The notes under the pieces: model-generated
The model's database searches: none
Seen by the model: the letters and a program-made list of their open reading frames with translations, nothing else
What the model was told of the DNA's origin: nothing
Shown here: piece after piece, positions 46,433-56,761 of the stretch
How the letters are laid out: every line of letters begins with the position of its first letter
How positions within the stretch are numbered: position 1 is the stretch's first letter
Position numbers and translations under genes: made by a program
Assembly: GCF_011516645.4 (NCBI RefSeq)
Contig: NZ_CP088285.1
Location: 8,140,501-8,204,500, forward strand
From: Bradyrhizobium septentrionale
Lineage (GTDB): Bacteria; Pseudomonadota; Alphaproteobacteria; Rhizobiales; Xanthobacteraceae
DNA: 64,000 bases
Reading direction: 5' to 3'

Positions 46433-47266
46433 TCAGCTCGATTCCACGCCGAGGAATTTCGCCGCCGCGCTCCGATCGAAGAAGAAGCGGCCATGCGATG
46501 ACGCCGCCATCACGAACGCCGCGCGGCCCAGCAGTTGAGGCTGGCCACGCGTGACCGAGCGCAGCGCCGCCTCACCGGCATTGCGCTCGCCCTGCTCGAG
46601 AAGACAAGTGGCGAGGTGGGCGCGGACCGAGCGGTCGTCCGGATACTGCGCGAGCACCTGGCGGAAAGCATCGGCCGCAGCCGTGTAGTCGCCGTGCAGG
46701 ATCAGGATCCGGCCAAGTTCGTTGACGACATCCGGCCGTCCCGGCGCACTGTTGCGGGCGCTGGTCAGGATGTTCAGCGCCTTCGCGAGCTCGCCGTTCT
46801 CGTGAAACAGGCGTCCAAGGCTGAGCTTCAGGTCGACATTGTCGGGCGCCAGCGCAAGGCCGGATTCGACGATGCCGATGGCGTCGCTGCGTTGACCGAT
46901 CTTGACGAGCTGACCCGCGAGTTCCTGGAAGGACGGAAAATAAGGCGGGCGGCGCGCAACGGTGCGGCGAAGCTGCGCGATACCGTCGGCCGCGCGGCCG
47001 GCGCCGCACAGCAGGGCGCCAAGCAGGGTCTCGACTTCGCCGTCGTCGCCGCGACGCGCGATCCGTTCCAGCGATGCGATCGCCTCGCCTCCCCGATCCT
47101 GTCCCATCAGGGCATGCGCCAGCAAAAGCGCCGCGTTCCTGTCGGTGCGATTGGATTTCAGGATGCTGGCGGCAATCTGCTCGGCCTGAGCAAACTGTCG
47201 CGCCCGCAACGCCATTGCGCCTTGTTGCAGCGCCTGAGCGAGGAAATTGTTCTGCGTGGCACTCAC
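46433..47266 (-). CDS. Tetratricopeptide-repeat protein
   Basis: A 277-residue protein made of at least six TPR units. The units are visible as AALLLAHALMGQDRGGEAIA, PSFQELAGQLVKIGQRSDAI, VDLKLSLGRLFHENGELAKA, PDVVNELGRILILHGDYTAA and RSVRAHLATCLLEQGERNAG. No signal peptide or enzymatic domain is present, so it is probably a cytoplasmic scaffold. The frame begins with GTG 47266 (translated MSATQNNFLAQALQQG). The nearest internal start would be an ATG 17 codons later. Confidence 0.85.
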   Translation of the reverse strand: MSATQNNFLAQALQQGAMALRARQFAQAEQIAASILKSNRTDRNAALLLAHALMGQDRGGEAIASLERIARRGDDGEVETLLGALLCGAGRAADGIAQLRRTVARRPPYFPSFQELAGQLVKIGQRSDAIGIVESGLALAPDNVDLKLSLGRLFHENGELAKALNILTSARNSAPGRPDVVNELGRILILHGDYTAAADAFRQVLAQYPDDRSVRAHLATCLLEQGERNAGEAALRSVTRGQPQLLGRAAFVMAASSHGRFFFDRSAAAKFLGVESS

Positions 47267-47505
47267 GAGCGGGATTCACGGGATGCAAGGGAATGTCGTG
47301 GGGCTTTAGCCCGCCTCTCCCCACGCGTCCACCAAAAGTCTCGTGTCAGGGGGAGTTGAGCACTTGGCGAGCCTCTCCCCCGCCCCGCCGGATGCGGAGG
47401 GATTGGATCTATGCGGGACAAGGGTACGGCCGATCTTGTATGGTCGCGGCTGATCGGCGTGCCGCCGAACGAACCTGACACCGTATGACAGATCGGAGAA
47501 CCAGG

Positions 47506-47847
47506 ATGGCACAGTGCATCGTCATCGTTCAATTCGACCTCCCGAAGCGAACCGAGGAACAGGCCATCAAGGGCGGCATGGGCAGCGCGCCCATCTATCG
47601 TAATCTCGCGACAACAGGGCTGATCCGCAAAGACTATCTCAACGGCGAGACCGGCACGGGCGGTGTTTACTTGTGGGAGAGCCGCGCGGCGGCCGAGGCC
47701 TGGTTCACCGAGGCCAAACTCGCCGAGCTGACTGAACGGTTCGGAGCCCGGCCACGGCTGACCTGGTACGACACGCACGTCACCGTGGACAACCTCAAGG
47801 GCGAGACGCGGGTGAACCAATCCGCGCTGATATCAGCCGCGGAATGA
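47506..47847 (+). CDS. YdhR-like putative monooxygenase (dimeric alpha+beta barrel)
   Basis: A 113-residue protein of the ferredoxin-like dimeric barrel type. The first strand is CIVIVQFDLP, followed by a helix, YRNLATTGLIRKDYLNGE, the motif GGVYLWESRAAAEAWFTEAK typical of YdhR-type monooxygenases, and RLTWYDTHVTVDN. ATG 47506 is preferred over an upstream ATG 47485 because the conserved strand begins right after it. Activity is not established for most members. Confidence 0.75.
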   Translation: MAQCIVIVQFDLPKRTEEQAIKGGMGSAPIYRNLATTGLIRKDYLNGETGTGGVYLWESRAAAEAWFTEAKLAELTERFGARPRLTWYDTHVTVDNLKGETRVNQSALISAAE

Positions 47848-47914
47848 AAAGACGTCGGGTAGCGCGGCCTCTCGCAAAGTATCGCCCCGAGCGGCCTCGA
47901 GGGCACCCGACAGC

Positions 47915-48880
47915 TCAAGCGCGTTCGCGATGATCGCCCGATGGATTGGCTGAGGTTGAATGAACCCCGCCCATCCGGGTGGCCAGCTTCGTCTCCTCCC
48001 GTATCATGTCGACGAAAGCGCGAAGCCCGGCCGTCATGTGCCGGTGCCGCGGATAATAGAGACGCAAGCCAGGAAATGGCGGCGTCCAGGCGTCCAGCAC
48101 GGCTCGCAACGTTCCGGCGGCGAGATGCCCGGTTACCCAGAAATCGCTCACGAACGCCAGTCCCACGCCTTCGAGGGCGGCTTCGACCATCAAGCTGTCA
48201 TTGTCGAGGGTCAGCCTTCCCGGGACATCCAGCACCATCTGCTCGCCGCCGCGCTTTTCGAACTCCCAGTGATAAAGCTTGCCGCTCGGCATCCGTCTGC
48301 GAATGCATTCATGGGTGAGCAAATCAAGCGGAGACCGCGGCACTGAAGAGCGTGCGAAATATTGGGGCGCGCCAACGACGATGAAGCGCGTTTCCGGGCC
48401 GCAGGGAATCGCGACCATGTCCTGCGGCACGGCTTCGGCCAGCCGGATGCCGGCATCAAAACCTTCCGCGACAATATCGATGGGACGCCCTTCCAAGGTC
48501 AATTCGACGTTCATGTCAGGATAGTGCCGCAGAAATTTTGCGACAACCGGGCGAAGGATCTGGTGCGCGGCGCGCTCCTTCAGATTGATACGCAGCGTTC
48601 CCGCAGGCGTGTCGCGAAATTCGTTCACATCCTCCATCGCGCCGGCAATCTCGCGCAGCGCGGGACTGACCCTGGCGAGGAAACGCTCTCCCGCTTCCGA
48701 CAGCGCGACGCTGCGAGTCGTCCGATTGATGAGACGCACGCCAAGCCGCTTTTCCAGCCCGGCGATCGCATGGCTCAACGCCGAGGGCGAAATGCCGAGT
48801 TCCGTCGCGGCTGCGCGAAAGCTGCGATGCGCCGAGATTGCAACGACCGCGTTCAGCTCGAAAAGACCGGCATGCTGCAT
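47915..48880 (-). CDS. LysR-family transcriptional regulator
   Basis: A 321-residue LTTR. The N-terminal HTH is FELNAVVAISAHRSFRAAAT through LGISPSALSHAIAGLEKRLG, followed by VRLINRTTRSVALSEAG and an inducer-binding domain (LRINLKERAAHQILRP...DAGIRLAEAVPQDMVAIPCG). It is of the type that often controls a neighbouring oxidoreductase and is divergent from the SDR gene. An inverted repeat GATTA-N6-TAATC lies in the 101-nt control region. Confidence 0.93.
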   Translation of the reverse strand: MQHAGLFELNAVVAISAHRSFRAAATELGISPSALSHAIAGLEKRLGVRLINRTTRSVALSEAGERFLARVSPALREIAGAMEDVNEFRDTPAGTLRINLKERAAHQILRPVVAKFLRHYPDMNVELTLEGRPIDIVAEGFDAGIRLAEAVPQDMVAIPCGPETRFIVVGAPQYFARSSVPRSPLDLLTHECIRRRMPSGKLYHWEFEKRGGEQMVLDVPGRLTLDNDSLMVEAALEGVGLAFVSDFWVTGHLAAGTLRAVLDAWTPPFPGLRLYYPRHRHMTAGLRAFVDMIREETKLATRMGGVHSTSANPSGDHRERA

Positions 48881-48918
48881 TGTTCGATTTCCTGCATCAG
48901 GTCATGTCACTCTATGCC

Positions 48919-48934
48919 GATTATTGCATTAATC
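48919..48934. promoter_or_regulatory. Inverted repeat between the LysR and SDR genes
   Basis: GATTA (48919-48923), six bases, TAATC (48930-48934). The region is AT-rich relative to its surroundings and lies between the two start codons, where an LTTR site is expected. Confidence 0.5.
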
Positions 48935-48981
48935 AAACCGACTATATCAAGCCCGCAATCTGGTTCTGAAGGGCATCTCCC

Positions 48982-49809
48982 ATGGCAAAGACTTTCCTCA
49001 TCACGGGCGTTTCGTCCGGCTTCGGCCGCGCACTGGCCGAGGCCGCATTGCGTGACGGCCATACCGTCGCCGGCACCGTGCGCAGCGAGAACGACAAGCA
49101 AAAGTTCGAAGCGCTCGGCGAAGGCGCGCACACAGTGCTCCTTGACGTCACCAACTCCAAAGCCATCGCGCCGGCGGTCGCCGACGTCGAGAGCAGGATC
49201 GGCGCGATCGACGTTCTGGTGAACAATGCCGGCTATGGCCACGAGGGCATTCTGGAGGAATCGTCAATCGACGATCTGCGACGCCAGTTCGAGGTCAACG
49301 TGTTCGGCGCGGTGGCGATGATCCAGGCCGTGCTGCCCTTCATGCGCATGCGACGCGCCGGGCATATCCTCAACATTACATCGATGGGCGGGATCATCAC
49401 GATGCCCGGCCTCAGCTACTATCACGGCAGCAAGTTCGCGCTGGAAGGGATATCCGAGTCCCTCGGCAAGGAAGTCAAAGACCTCGGCATCAAGGTCACC
49501 GCGGTCGAGCCGGGCGGCTTCCGCACCGACTGGGCCGGACGATCGATGGTACGGGCGGCGCGATCGATCGGGGACTATGACGCCGTCATCGAGCCAATCC
49601 GCAAACGCCGCATGGAACTGAGTGGCAGGCAGGTTGGCGATCCCCAAAAGGCCGCGCAGGCGATGCTGAAACTCGCTTTGTCGGCCGATCCGCCGGCGCA
49701 TCTGCTGCTCGGCAGCGATGCCGTGCGGCTGGTCGAGGAAAAAATCAAACTGCTGCAGACCGAATTCGATGCGTGGAAGAGCGTTTCGCTCTCTACCGAC
49801 GTTGCCTGA
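48982..49809 (+). CDS. Short-chain dehydrogenase/reductase
   Basis: A 275-residue classical SDR. The nucleotide-binding motif is TGVSSGFGRALAE, followed by the NNAG motif (LVNNAGYGHEGIL). The catalytic Ser lies in LNITSMGGIIT and the Tyr-x3-Lys in YYHGSKFALEGI. The EPGGFRTDW and C-terminal layout match the subgroup of SDRs annotated as oxidoreductases with NADP preference. Substrate unknown. Control by the divergent LysR gene is likely. Confidence 0.93.
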   Translation: MAKTFLITGVSSGFGRALAEAALRDGHTVAGTVRSENDKQKFEALGEGAHTVLLDVTNSKAIAPAVADVESRIGAIDVLVNNAGYGHEGILEESSIDDLRRQFEVNVFGAVAMIQAVLPFMRMRRAGHILNITSMGGIITMPGLSYYHGSKFALEGISESLGKEVKDLGIKVTAVEPGGFRTDWAGRSMVRAARSIGDYDAVIEPIRKRRMELSGRQVGDPQKAAQAMLKLALSADPPAHLLLGSDAVRLVEEKIKLLQTEFDAWKSVSLSTDVA

Positions 49810-49873
49810 GCTGCATCAGCCGCCCAAGAGTCGAGCGAACTCTGCCGTCCATCAAACGGCATCCTTGATCAAC

Positions 49874-51469
49874 TCACTGCGCAAGCGCCGTGACCCTCAC
49901 CGGAGGCGCAGCATCCAACTCGGCAATCCGGCGGTCGATCTCACCGATCACGTGCTTCGAGAACGGCCCGAAGTGCAAGTACAGCGCCATCAGCATCACG
50001 ATGTAGCGCAGCGCGCCTGGATTGGACTTGGCGACCTCGACGAAGGTCTTCCAGAACGGCTCGCGAACCTCCGGCAGGGTCCGCATGATCTTGTGCACGC
50101 CCTCGATGCCGCCAAGCTTTGTGCGCACGTCGCCATTCGGCAGGTCGCGGCGCCGGCCGGACCGGTCGAGCATGGCGGCAAGCCGCGACAGCCGTCCTGC
50201 ATATGCCGCCGGGCTGTAGACGTGCCCGAGCACAGCCTTGTAATCCACAAGGATGTCACGAAGCGGACGCTTGGTGTCGAAATTGCAGCCGAGCGTGCAT
50301 TGGTCGCCGGCCTGCTCGACCTTCATGAGATCATGGCCTTCGTGCAGGCGGCCTTCCTGGGCCAGCCGCCGCGTCAGCTGTGTGCCGGGCAGCGCATAGA
50401 GCAGTCCAACCATGCAGACTGGAATGCTCGCCTCCTCGATGAAGTCGATCATCGCCTGCGCCATCGAGACTTTCTCGGTATCGAACCCGACGATGAAACC
50501 CGCGGTGACGAACATTCCATAGTCGTAAATCTTATGAACGCTCTCGGCGATGTTGCGCCTGGTGTTCTGCTTTTTCTTCATCTGCACGAGGGTCTCCGGA
50601 TCCGGGCTCTCAATGCCGACGAAAATTCCGAAGAAGTTCGCGTCCTTCATTGCCTGCAACAGCTCGCTGTCATCAGCGATATTGATCGAGGCTTCGGTCG
50701 AGAACTCGAACGGATAGTCGCGCTCTTCCAGCCAGGCCTTGAGCCGCGGCAGCAGGATGCGGAGGTTTTTCTTGTTGCCGATGAAATTGTCGTCGACGAA
50801 ATCGACATGCCCACGATAGCCATGATCGTAGAGCGCTTGTAGCTCCGCGAGAATCTGATCGGGGGTCTTGGTCCGCGGCACGCGACCATACAGCTCGATA
50901 ATATCGCAGAACTCGCAGGTGAACGGGCAGCCACGCGAATATTGCACGCCAATGAAGAGATAATGATCGAACTTGATCAGATCGTAGCGCGGCATCGGGC
51001 TTACCGTGACGTCGATCTTGAATTTCTCGGCGGTGAACACGCCCTTGCGCTCGCCGCGTTCCCAGGCGGCGATGAATTCCGCGATGATATGTTCGGCCTC
51101 GCCGATCACCTGGAAGTCCGCAGCCGCGTAGAGGTGCGGGCTGGAGGAGACGTCAGGCCCGCCGACACATACCGGCTTGCCGTGCCGGTGGGCGAGATCG
51201 ATCAGGTGGAGAAAATCAGGCTGCTGGTTGAGCATACCGCCGAGCATGACGAGATCAGCCCAGTCGAGGTCCGCGTCGGTCGAAGGCTCGGTGTTACGGT
51301 TGACGAGACGAATCTCCCAATGCTTCGGCAGCATCGCGGCGACGGTGATCAGTCCGAGTGGCGCCGCCGGATACTTCGCGCCGACCAGTTCGCAAGCCTC
51401 CGTATAGTTCCAGAACGAGTCCGGAACGAACTTCGGATAGATCATGAGGACGCGGCAGGGACTCGTCAT
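49874..51469 (-). CDS. B12-binding radical SAM enzyme (putative class B methyltransferase), DUF4070-type C-terminus
   Basis: A 531-residue protein with an N-terminal cobalamin-binding-like domain (about residues 5-140) and a radical SAM domain whose 4Fe-4S ligands are C181, C185 and C188 (RGCPFTCEFCD). The SAM segments HVDFVDDNFIGNKKNL and GIFVGIESPDPETL follow. The C-terminal 150 residues resemble the extra domain seen in many such proteins, including the hopanoid C-2 methylase HpnP. Overall architecture fits methylation at an unactivated carbon, but I cannot assign the substrate. The usual DxHxxG cobalamin motif is not evident; LVNRNTEPS occupies that part. Confidence 0.85.
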   Translation of the reverse strand: MTSPCRVLMIYPKFVPDSFWNYTEACELVGAKYPAAPLGLITVAAMLPKHWEIRLVNRNTEPSTDADLDWADLVMLGGMLNQQPDFLHLIDLAHRHGKPVCVGGPDVSSSPHLYAAADFQVIGEAEHIIAEFIAAWERGERKGVFTAEKFKIDVTVSPMPRYDLIKFDHYLFIGVQYSRGCPFTCEFCDIIELYGRVPRTKTPDQILAELQALYDHGYRGHVDFVDDNFIGNKKNLRILLPRLKAWLEERDYPFEFSTEASINIADDSELLQAMKDANFFGIFVGIESPDPETLVQMKKKQNTRRNIAESVHKIYDYGMFVTAGFIVGFDTEKVSMAQAMIDFIEEASIPVCMVGLLYALPGTQLTRRLAQEGRLHEGHDLMKVEQAGDQCTLGCNFDTKRPLRDILVDYKAVLGHVYSPAAYAGRLSRLAAMLDRSGRRRDLPNGDVRTKLGGIEGVHKIMRTLPEVREPFWKTFVEVAKSNPGALRYIVMLMALYLHFGPFSKHVIGEIDRRIAELDAAPPVRVTALAQ

Positions 51470-51633
51470 GTTGCTCCGGTCCGTACCACGCAGCTTCGAG
51501 GCTCAAGGGTACATTCGCTCGTCGGTACAGGCATTAAGTGCTCAAAAGGTGGCGGATTGCCAGATGATCTTTCGCCTCACCGTAAACTCCGTCCCGTCCG
51601 GGACCTGCCGGCGGTCAGTCAATACGATCAATG

Positions 51634-52101
51634 TCACTCACCCGCCGGCCCGCGCGTCCAGAGATAACGCACGTCCGGCTCCTTCTCCTCGTTGCGGTTG
51701 CCGTCGGTCTCCTCGACCACCGCAAAGCCGCGTGCCTCGTAGAAGCGGCGCGCCCGCACATTGCGCTGGAAGGTCCAGAGTTGCAGGCGGTCAGCGCCCT
51801 GCCTCGCGATGTCCAGCAGCGCGCCGCCAATGCCGCGCCCCTGCGCGGCCGGCAGCACATAGAGCTGCTCGATCCAGTCGTCGTGGAACCCGATTACGCC
51901 GCTCATCGCCGCGCCGTCGAAGGCGCCCCACAGCGTGCAAGTGGCAAACATCCGCTCGCGGTAAAACCAGCGGTCTTCGTCGGGCGTATGCAGGCCCGCG
52001 AGCCACGGCAGCGCGTGATCGAACGCCGCGCGATGCACGCGCGCAGCGGCGTCCATGTCGGCGAGCGCGAGTTGCCTAATACTCAATCCCGAACTCGTCA
52101 T
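51634..52101 (-). CDS. GNAT-family N-acetyltransferase
   Basis: A 155-residue acetyltransferase. The acetyl-CoA-binding segment reads IEQLYVLPAAQGRGIGGALLDIA (Q/RxxGxG/A), followed by LWTFQRNVRARRFYEARGF, the usual motif B. The gene overlaps the start of the following gene region: its first 26 nt lie inside the 3' end of nnr, so the two are translationally coupled. Substrate unknown. Confidence 0.9.
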   Translation of the reverse strand: MTSSGLSIRQLALADMDAAARVHRAAFDHALPWLAGLHTPDEDRWFYRERMFATCTLWGAFDGAAMSGVIGFHDDWIEQLYVLPAAQGRGIGGALLDIARQGADRLQLWTFQRNVRARRFYEARGFAVVEETDGNRNEEKEPDVRYLWTRGPAGE

Positions 52102-53575
52102 AGAGGCGGCGGAACACGGCCGGCAGCACCTCGGTGAGATCCTCCGCGATCAGGCCGGGGCCCGCCTCGCTGGCACTCTCGCCGTGCAACCACACGCCGA
52201 TGCTGGCCGCCTCGAAGGCCGCGACGCCCTGCGCCAGGAAGCCCGCGATGATGCCGGCGAGCACGTCGCCGGCACCGGCGGTGGCGAGCCAGGGCGGCGC
52301 ATTGGCGGCGATGGTGGCGCGGCCGTCGGGAGAGGCGATCACCGTATCGGCGCCTTTCAGCAGCACCACCGCGCCGGAACGCTCGGCCGCCGCGCGCACG
52401 CGCTCGAGCTTGGAGCGGCCGGGATGCTTGTTGGAGATGTCGCTGAACAGCCGCGGAAACTCGCCCTCATGCGGGGTGAGCACCACCCCGAGGCCATCGG
52501 CGGCCTTGATCGCCTCGAACAGCCGGTCCGGCGCGCCGGCAAAGCTCGTCAGCGCGTCGGCATCGAGCACCAGATGCCGCTGTGCCGACAGCGCGGTGTG
52601 GACGAAGTCGCGGGTGCGCGCGCTGACGCCGGCGCCGGGTCCGATCACGCAGGCGTTGAGCCGCTTGTCATCGAGCAATTCGGTGAACTGGATCGGATTG
52701 TCGACCGCGCGCACCATCACCGCGGTCACCGCCGCGGCGTTGACGGCCAGCGCGTCGCGCGGCGAGGCCAGCGTCACGAGGCCGGCGCCGGCGCGCAGCG
52801 CCGCGCGCGCGGCAAGCCGTGCCGCCCCGGTCGAGGCGAGATCGCCGGACACCACGACGGCGTGTCCGCGTGCATATTTGTGGCCGTCGATCCGCGGCAC
52901 CGGAAACGACCAGCGCCAGGCCTGCGGCACATTCTCCGCGGTCAGCGGCTTGATCTCGTCGAGCACCTGCGCCGCGATCCCGATATCGGCGACACGGACC
53001 CGGCCGCAATACATCCGGCCCGGCAGCAACAGATGCGCCGGCTTCCTGCGGAAGAAGGTGACGGTCTCGGTGGCCTGCACGGCCGCACCCATGACAGCGC
53101 CTGACGTACCGTTGATGCCGCTCGGCAGGTCAACCGCCAACACCGGCGTACCGTTGGCGTTGATCGCCGTGATCATCTCCAGCGGATCGCCCTTCACCGG
53201 GCGATTGAGGCCGGCGCCGAACAGCGCGTCGATGATCAGCGAAGGCCTGCCGAGCGCCTGCGGGTTGAACGGCAGCACCGGAAATTTCCAGCCCTTCGCC
53301 GCGAGCGCCGCGTCGCCCTGCAGGCTGTCGCGTTCGCAGAGCAGGATCACCGAGACCTCGCGGCCGCGTGCGGCGAGCTCGGCGGCGGCGACAAAGCCGT
53401 CGCCGCCATTGTTGCCGCGGCCGGCGACCACGACGATCGGCCCCTCCTCGACCAGCTCCATCGCAGCTTCAGCGACCGCCTGGCCTGCGCTCATCATCAA
53501 CGCGAAGCCCGGCGTGCCGGCCGCGATGGTCAGCCGGTCGGCACGCTCCATCTCGGTGGTGGTCAGAACGTCCAT
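52076..53575 (-). CDS. nnr: Bifunctional NAD(P)HX epimerase / ADP- or ATP-dependent NAD(P)HX dehydratase
   Basis: Repairs hydrated NADH and NADPH. It is 499 residues. The N-terminal YjeF-N epimerase domain carries VVAGRGNNGGDGFVAA and LIIDALFGAGLNRPVKG. The C-terminal YjeF-C/carbohydrate-kinase-like dehydratase domain carries VVLTPHEGEFPRLF and ATAGAGDVLAGIIAGFLAQG, the nucleotide-binding GAGD anion hole. Length and domain order match the bacterial fused enzyme. It precedes glnB by 355 nt but is transcribed divergently from it. Confidence 0.96.
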   Translation of the reverse strand: MDVLTTTEMERADRLTIAAGTPGFALMMSAGQAVAEAAMELVEEGPIVVVAGRGNNGGDGFVAAAELAARGREVSVILLCERDSLQGDAALAAKGWKFPVLPFNPQALGRPSLIIDALFGAGLNRPVKGDPLEMITAINANGTPVLAVDLPSGINGTSGAVMGAAVQATETVTFFRRKPAHLLLPGRMYCGRVRVADIGIAAQVLDEIKPLTAENVPQAWRWSFPVPRIDGHKYARGHAVVVSGDLASTGAARLAARAALRAGAGLVTLASPRDALAVNAAAVTAVMVRAVDNPIQFTELLDDKRLNACVIGPGAGVSARTRDFVHTALSAQRHLVLDADALTSFAGAPDRLFEAIKAADGLGVVLTPHEGEFPRLFSDISNKHPGRSKLERVRAAAERSGAVVLLKGADTVIASPDGRATIAANAPPWLATAGAGDVLAGIIAGFLAQGVAAFEAASIGVWLHGESASEAGPGLIAEDLTEVLPAVFRRLYDEFGIEY

Positions 53576-54269
<694 letters not shown>

Positions 54270-54311
54270 GCCCGGTGCTATCCGGGAATTTCTGACGCAA
54301 AAGAGAAAAAG

Positions 54312-54327
54312 GGCTGCTTCGGCAGCC
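54312..54327 (+). terminator. Hairpin in the glnB-glnA spacer
   Basis: GGCTGC, loop TTCG, GCAGCC, followed by TGATTTCGTTT. The T-run is interrupted, so it is a weak terminator or an attenuator that lowers readthrough from glnB into glnA. It also leaves room for a separate glnA promoter. Confidence 0.5.
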
Positions 54328-54420
54328 TGATTTCGTTTGAGCAGTCACACGAACTCGCCAAAAGCGAGAATAACGTCGCTCACCGCTGGAAACCGGCCCG
54401 CAAATCCAAAAGGGGTATTC

Positions 54421-55830
54421 ATGAAGACCGCCAAAGACGTCCTGAAATCGATCAAGGACAACGACGTCAAATACGTCGACCTGCGCTTCACCGATCCGCG
54501 CGGCAAATGGCAGCACGTGACCTTCGACGTCGGCATGATCGAAGAGGACACCTTTGCCGAAGGCCAGATGTTCGACGGCTCCTCGATTGCCGGCTGGAAG
54601 GCGATCAATGAATCCGACATGTGCCTGATGCCCGACCCGCTCACCGCGACGATCGATCCGTTCTTCGCCGAGACCACCATGGTCATCGTTTGCGACGTGC
54701 TCGAGCCGACGACCGGCGAGCCCTACAACCGCGACCCGCGCGGCATCGCCAAGAAGGCCGAGGCGATGGTGAAGTCGCAGGGCGTTGGCGACACCGTGTT
54801 CGTCGGCCCCGAGGCCGAGTTCTTCGTGTTCGACGACGTGCGCTATTCGGCCGAGCCCTACAACACCGGCTTCCGCCTCGATTCCTCCGAGCTGCCGATC
54901 AACTCGGCCACCGAATATGAGGGCGGCAACCTCGGCCACCGCATCCGCACCAAGGCCGGCTACTTCCCGGTGCCGCCGCAGGATTCGGTGCAGGACATGC
55001 GCTCCGAAATGCTCGGCGCGATGAGCAAGATGGGCGTCAAGGTCGAGAAGCATCACCACGAAGTCGCTTCGGCCCAGCACGAGCTCGGCATGAAGTTCGA
55101 CACGCTGACGCTGATGGCCGACCAGATGCAGATCTACAAATACTGCATCCACCAGGTCGCCCACATCTACGGCAAGACCGCCACCTTCATGCCGAAGCCG
55201 GTCTATGGTGACAACGGCTCGGGCATGCACGTCCACCAGTCGATCTGGAAGGACGGCAAGCCGGTGTTCGCCGGCAACAAGTACGCCGACCTGTCGGAGA
55301 CCTGCCTGCATTACATCGGCGGCATCATCAAGCACGCCAAGGCGATCAACGCCTTCACCAACCCGTCTACCAACTCCTACAAGCGTCTGGTCCCGGGCTA
55401 TGAGGCTCCGGTGCTGCTCGCCTACTCGGCGCGCAACCGCTCGGCGTCCTGCCGCATCCCCTACACCGCGAATCCGAAGGCCAAGCGCGTCGAGGTGCGT
55501 TTCCCCGACCCGATGGCCAATCCCTATCTCGGCTTCGCCGCGATGCTGATGGCCGGCCTCGACGGCATCAAGAACAAGATCGATCCGGGTCCGGCGATGG
55601 ACAAGGACCTCTACGATCTGCCCAAGGAAGAGCTGAAGCAGATCCCGACCGTGTGCGGCTCGCTCCGCGAGGCGCTCGAGAACCTCGACAAGGACCGCGC
55701 CTTCCTCAAGAACGGCGGCGTGTTCGACGACGACTTCATCGACGCCTATATCGAGCTGAAGATGACCGAAGTCGCCCGTTTCGAAATGACCCCGCACCCG
55801 GTCGAGTTCGAGATGTACTACTCGCTGTAA
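54421..55830 (+). CDS. glnA: Glutamine synthetase type I
   Basis: Dodecameric enzyme making glutamine from glutamate, ammonium and ATP, the main ammonium entry point. It is 469 residues. The beta-grasp domain contains [15 protein letters not shown]. The metal-binding and ATP segments [22 protein letters not shown] and [10 protein letters not shown] follow. The adenylylation site Tyr is at 398 (KDLYDLP), so GlnE control is expected (GSI-beta). ATG 54421 is the start. It lies downstream of glnB, with which it is probably partly cotranscribed. Confidence 0.99.
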   Translation: MKTAKDVLKSIKDNDVKYVDLRFTDPRGKWQHVTFDVGMIEEDTFAEGQMFDGSSIAGWKAINESDMCLMPDPLTATIDPFFAETTMVIVCDVLEPTTGEPYNRDPRGIAKKAEAMVKSQGVGDTVFVGPEAEFFVFDDVRYSAEPYNTGFRLDSSELPINSATEYEGGNLGHRIRTKAGYFPVPPQDSVQDMRSEMLGAMSKMGVKVEKHHHEVASAQHELGMKFDTLTLMADQMQIYKYCIHQVAHIYGKTATFMPKPVYGDNGSGMHVHQSIWKDGKPVFAGNKYADLSETCLHYIGGIIKHAKAINAFTNPSTNSYKRLVPGYEAPVLLAYSARNRSASCRIPYTANPKAKRVEVRFPDPMANPYLGFAAMLMAGLDGIKNKIDPGPAMDKDLYDLPKEELKQIPTVCGSLREALENLDKDRAFLKNGGVFDDDFIDAYIELKMTEVARFEMTPHPVEFEMYYSL

Positions 55831-55856
55831 GATCTACGGCACCGTGAAATGCGAAA

Positions 55857-55885
55857 GGCGCCCGGAGACGGGCGCCTTTTTGTTT
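55857..55885 (+). terminator. Rho-independent terminator of glnA
   Basis: Stem GGCGCCCG (55857-55864), loop GAGA, CGGGCGCC (55869-55876), then TTTTTGTTT. It lies 26 nt past the glnA stop. Confidence 0.9.
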
Positions 55886-55912
55886 GAGTGAACGCTTCAA
55901 CTGCGTAGCGCT

Positions 55913-55995
55913 CGTAGGATGGTAGAGCGCAGCGAAACCCATCATCTCAAGACTTGCACCGGCGCGATGGGTTCGCTTCGCTCTACCATCCTACG
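55913..55995. repeat. Dispersed palindromic repeat, copy 2
   Basis: Arms of about 30 nt at 55913-55943 (starts CGTAGGATGGTAGAGCGC) and 55966-55995 (ends CTCTACCATCCTACG) are near-perfect inverse complements with 22 nt between. The inner end GATGGGTTCGCTTCGCTCTACC matches copy 1 at 43922-44034. Confidence 0.8.
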
Positions 55996-56023
55996 AAGCT
56001 ACGAAGCCGCGAGGCATCAACGC

Positions 56024-56701
56024 TCATCCCCGCGTCACGCGCTTCCCCGCTTTCGGCGTCTTGCGGTCGTTCGACAACCCGCTTGCGAACCCCTGTGTCG
56101 CCACGATCAGCGTCTCGATCGCGCGTGATGACCGGGCCTTGTTGGGCTTCGCCAGCTCCTGCAACAGCAACCCGTCGATGCCGGCCAGCATGAAGCGTGC
56201 GACATCGGCGCATCCCGCCGCATCGAGCTCGCCGGTTCGTACGGCAACGCCTTGCAGGATGTCCTGATAGACCTTGACATAGGCGTCATACTGATAGGTT
56301 GCGAGCCCGGCCGCGTCGTCGCGCCGGAGCGCGTACAGCGTCAGCTCATACTGCACGATCTGCAGCTCGAGCGTTCGCTCGAGATAGCGCCAGCCGGCGC
56401 GCAGGGCTTCGCGGATGCAGCTCGCGATGTCCGCAGTATCGCCGGTTTCCTCGCGCAGCGCCGCGGTCGTCTCATCGATCAGGTGTTCGAGCACCGCCAG
56501 CAGCAGCGCGCTCTTGCTCTCGAAATGATAGTGCAGCGTGGCGAGGCGAACGCCGGCGCCGGCCGCGATGTCGCGCGTCGTCGTCGCAGCGACGCCGCCG
56601 GTCCCGAGCGCCTGCAAGGCTCCCTCGATGATCTGGCGCCGCGTTCGTTCGCCCTTGGGTTCGTTCTTGGCGCCGACCTGCTCACGTCCTGCGATTGTCA
56701 T
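56024..56701 (-). CDS. TetR-family transcriptional regulator
   Basis: A 225-residue TetR protein. The HTH is RTRRQIIEGALQALGTGGVA with TTTRDIAAGAGVRLATLHYHF, and the C-terminal ligand domain includes a core like that of TetR_C regulators. ATG 56701 follows GGAG by about 6 nt. It is divergent from the aminotransferase gene, and the 159-nt region between has a perfect 24-bp palindrome. It is therefore the likely local repressor of the downstream transport and catabolic genes. Confidence 0.92.
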   Translation of the reverse strand: MTIAGREQVGAKNEPKGERTRRQIIEGALQALGTGGVAATTTRDIAAGAGVRLATLHYHFESKSALLLAVLEHLIDETTAALREETGDTADIASCIREALRAGWRYLERTLELQIVQYELTLYALRRDDAAGLATYQYDAYVKVYQDILQGVAVRTGELDAAGCADVARFMLAGIDGLLLQELAKPNKARSSRAIETLIVATQGFASGLSNDRKTPKAGKRVTRG

Positions 56702-56761
56702 CCGTATCTCCAGTGCGCATGACGATTGTCTATCTCGTGCCGCACAAATTTGCATGTTGCA

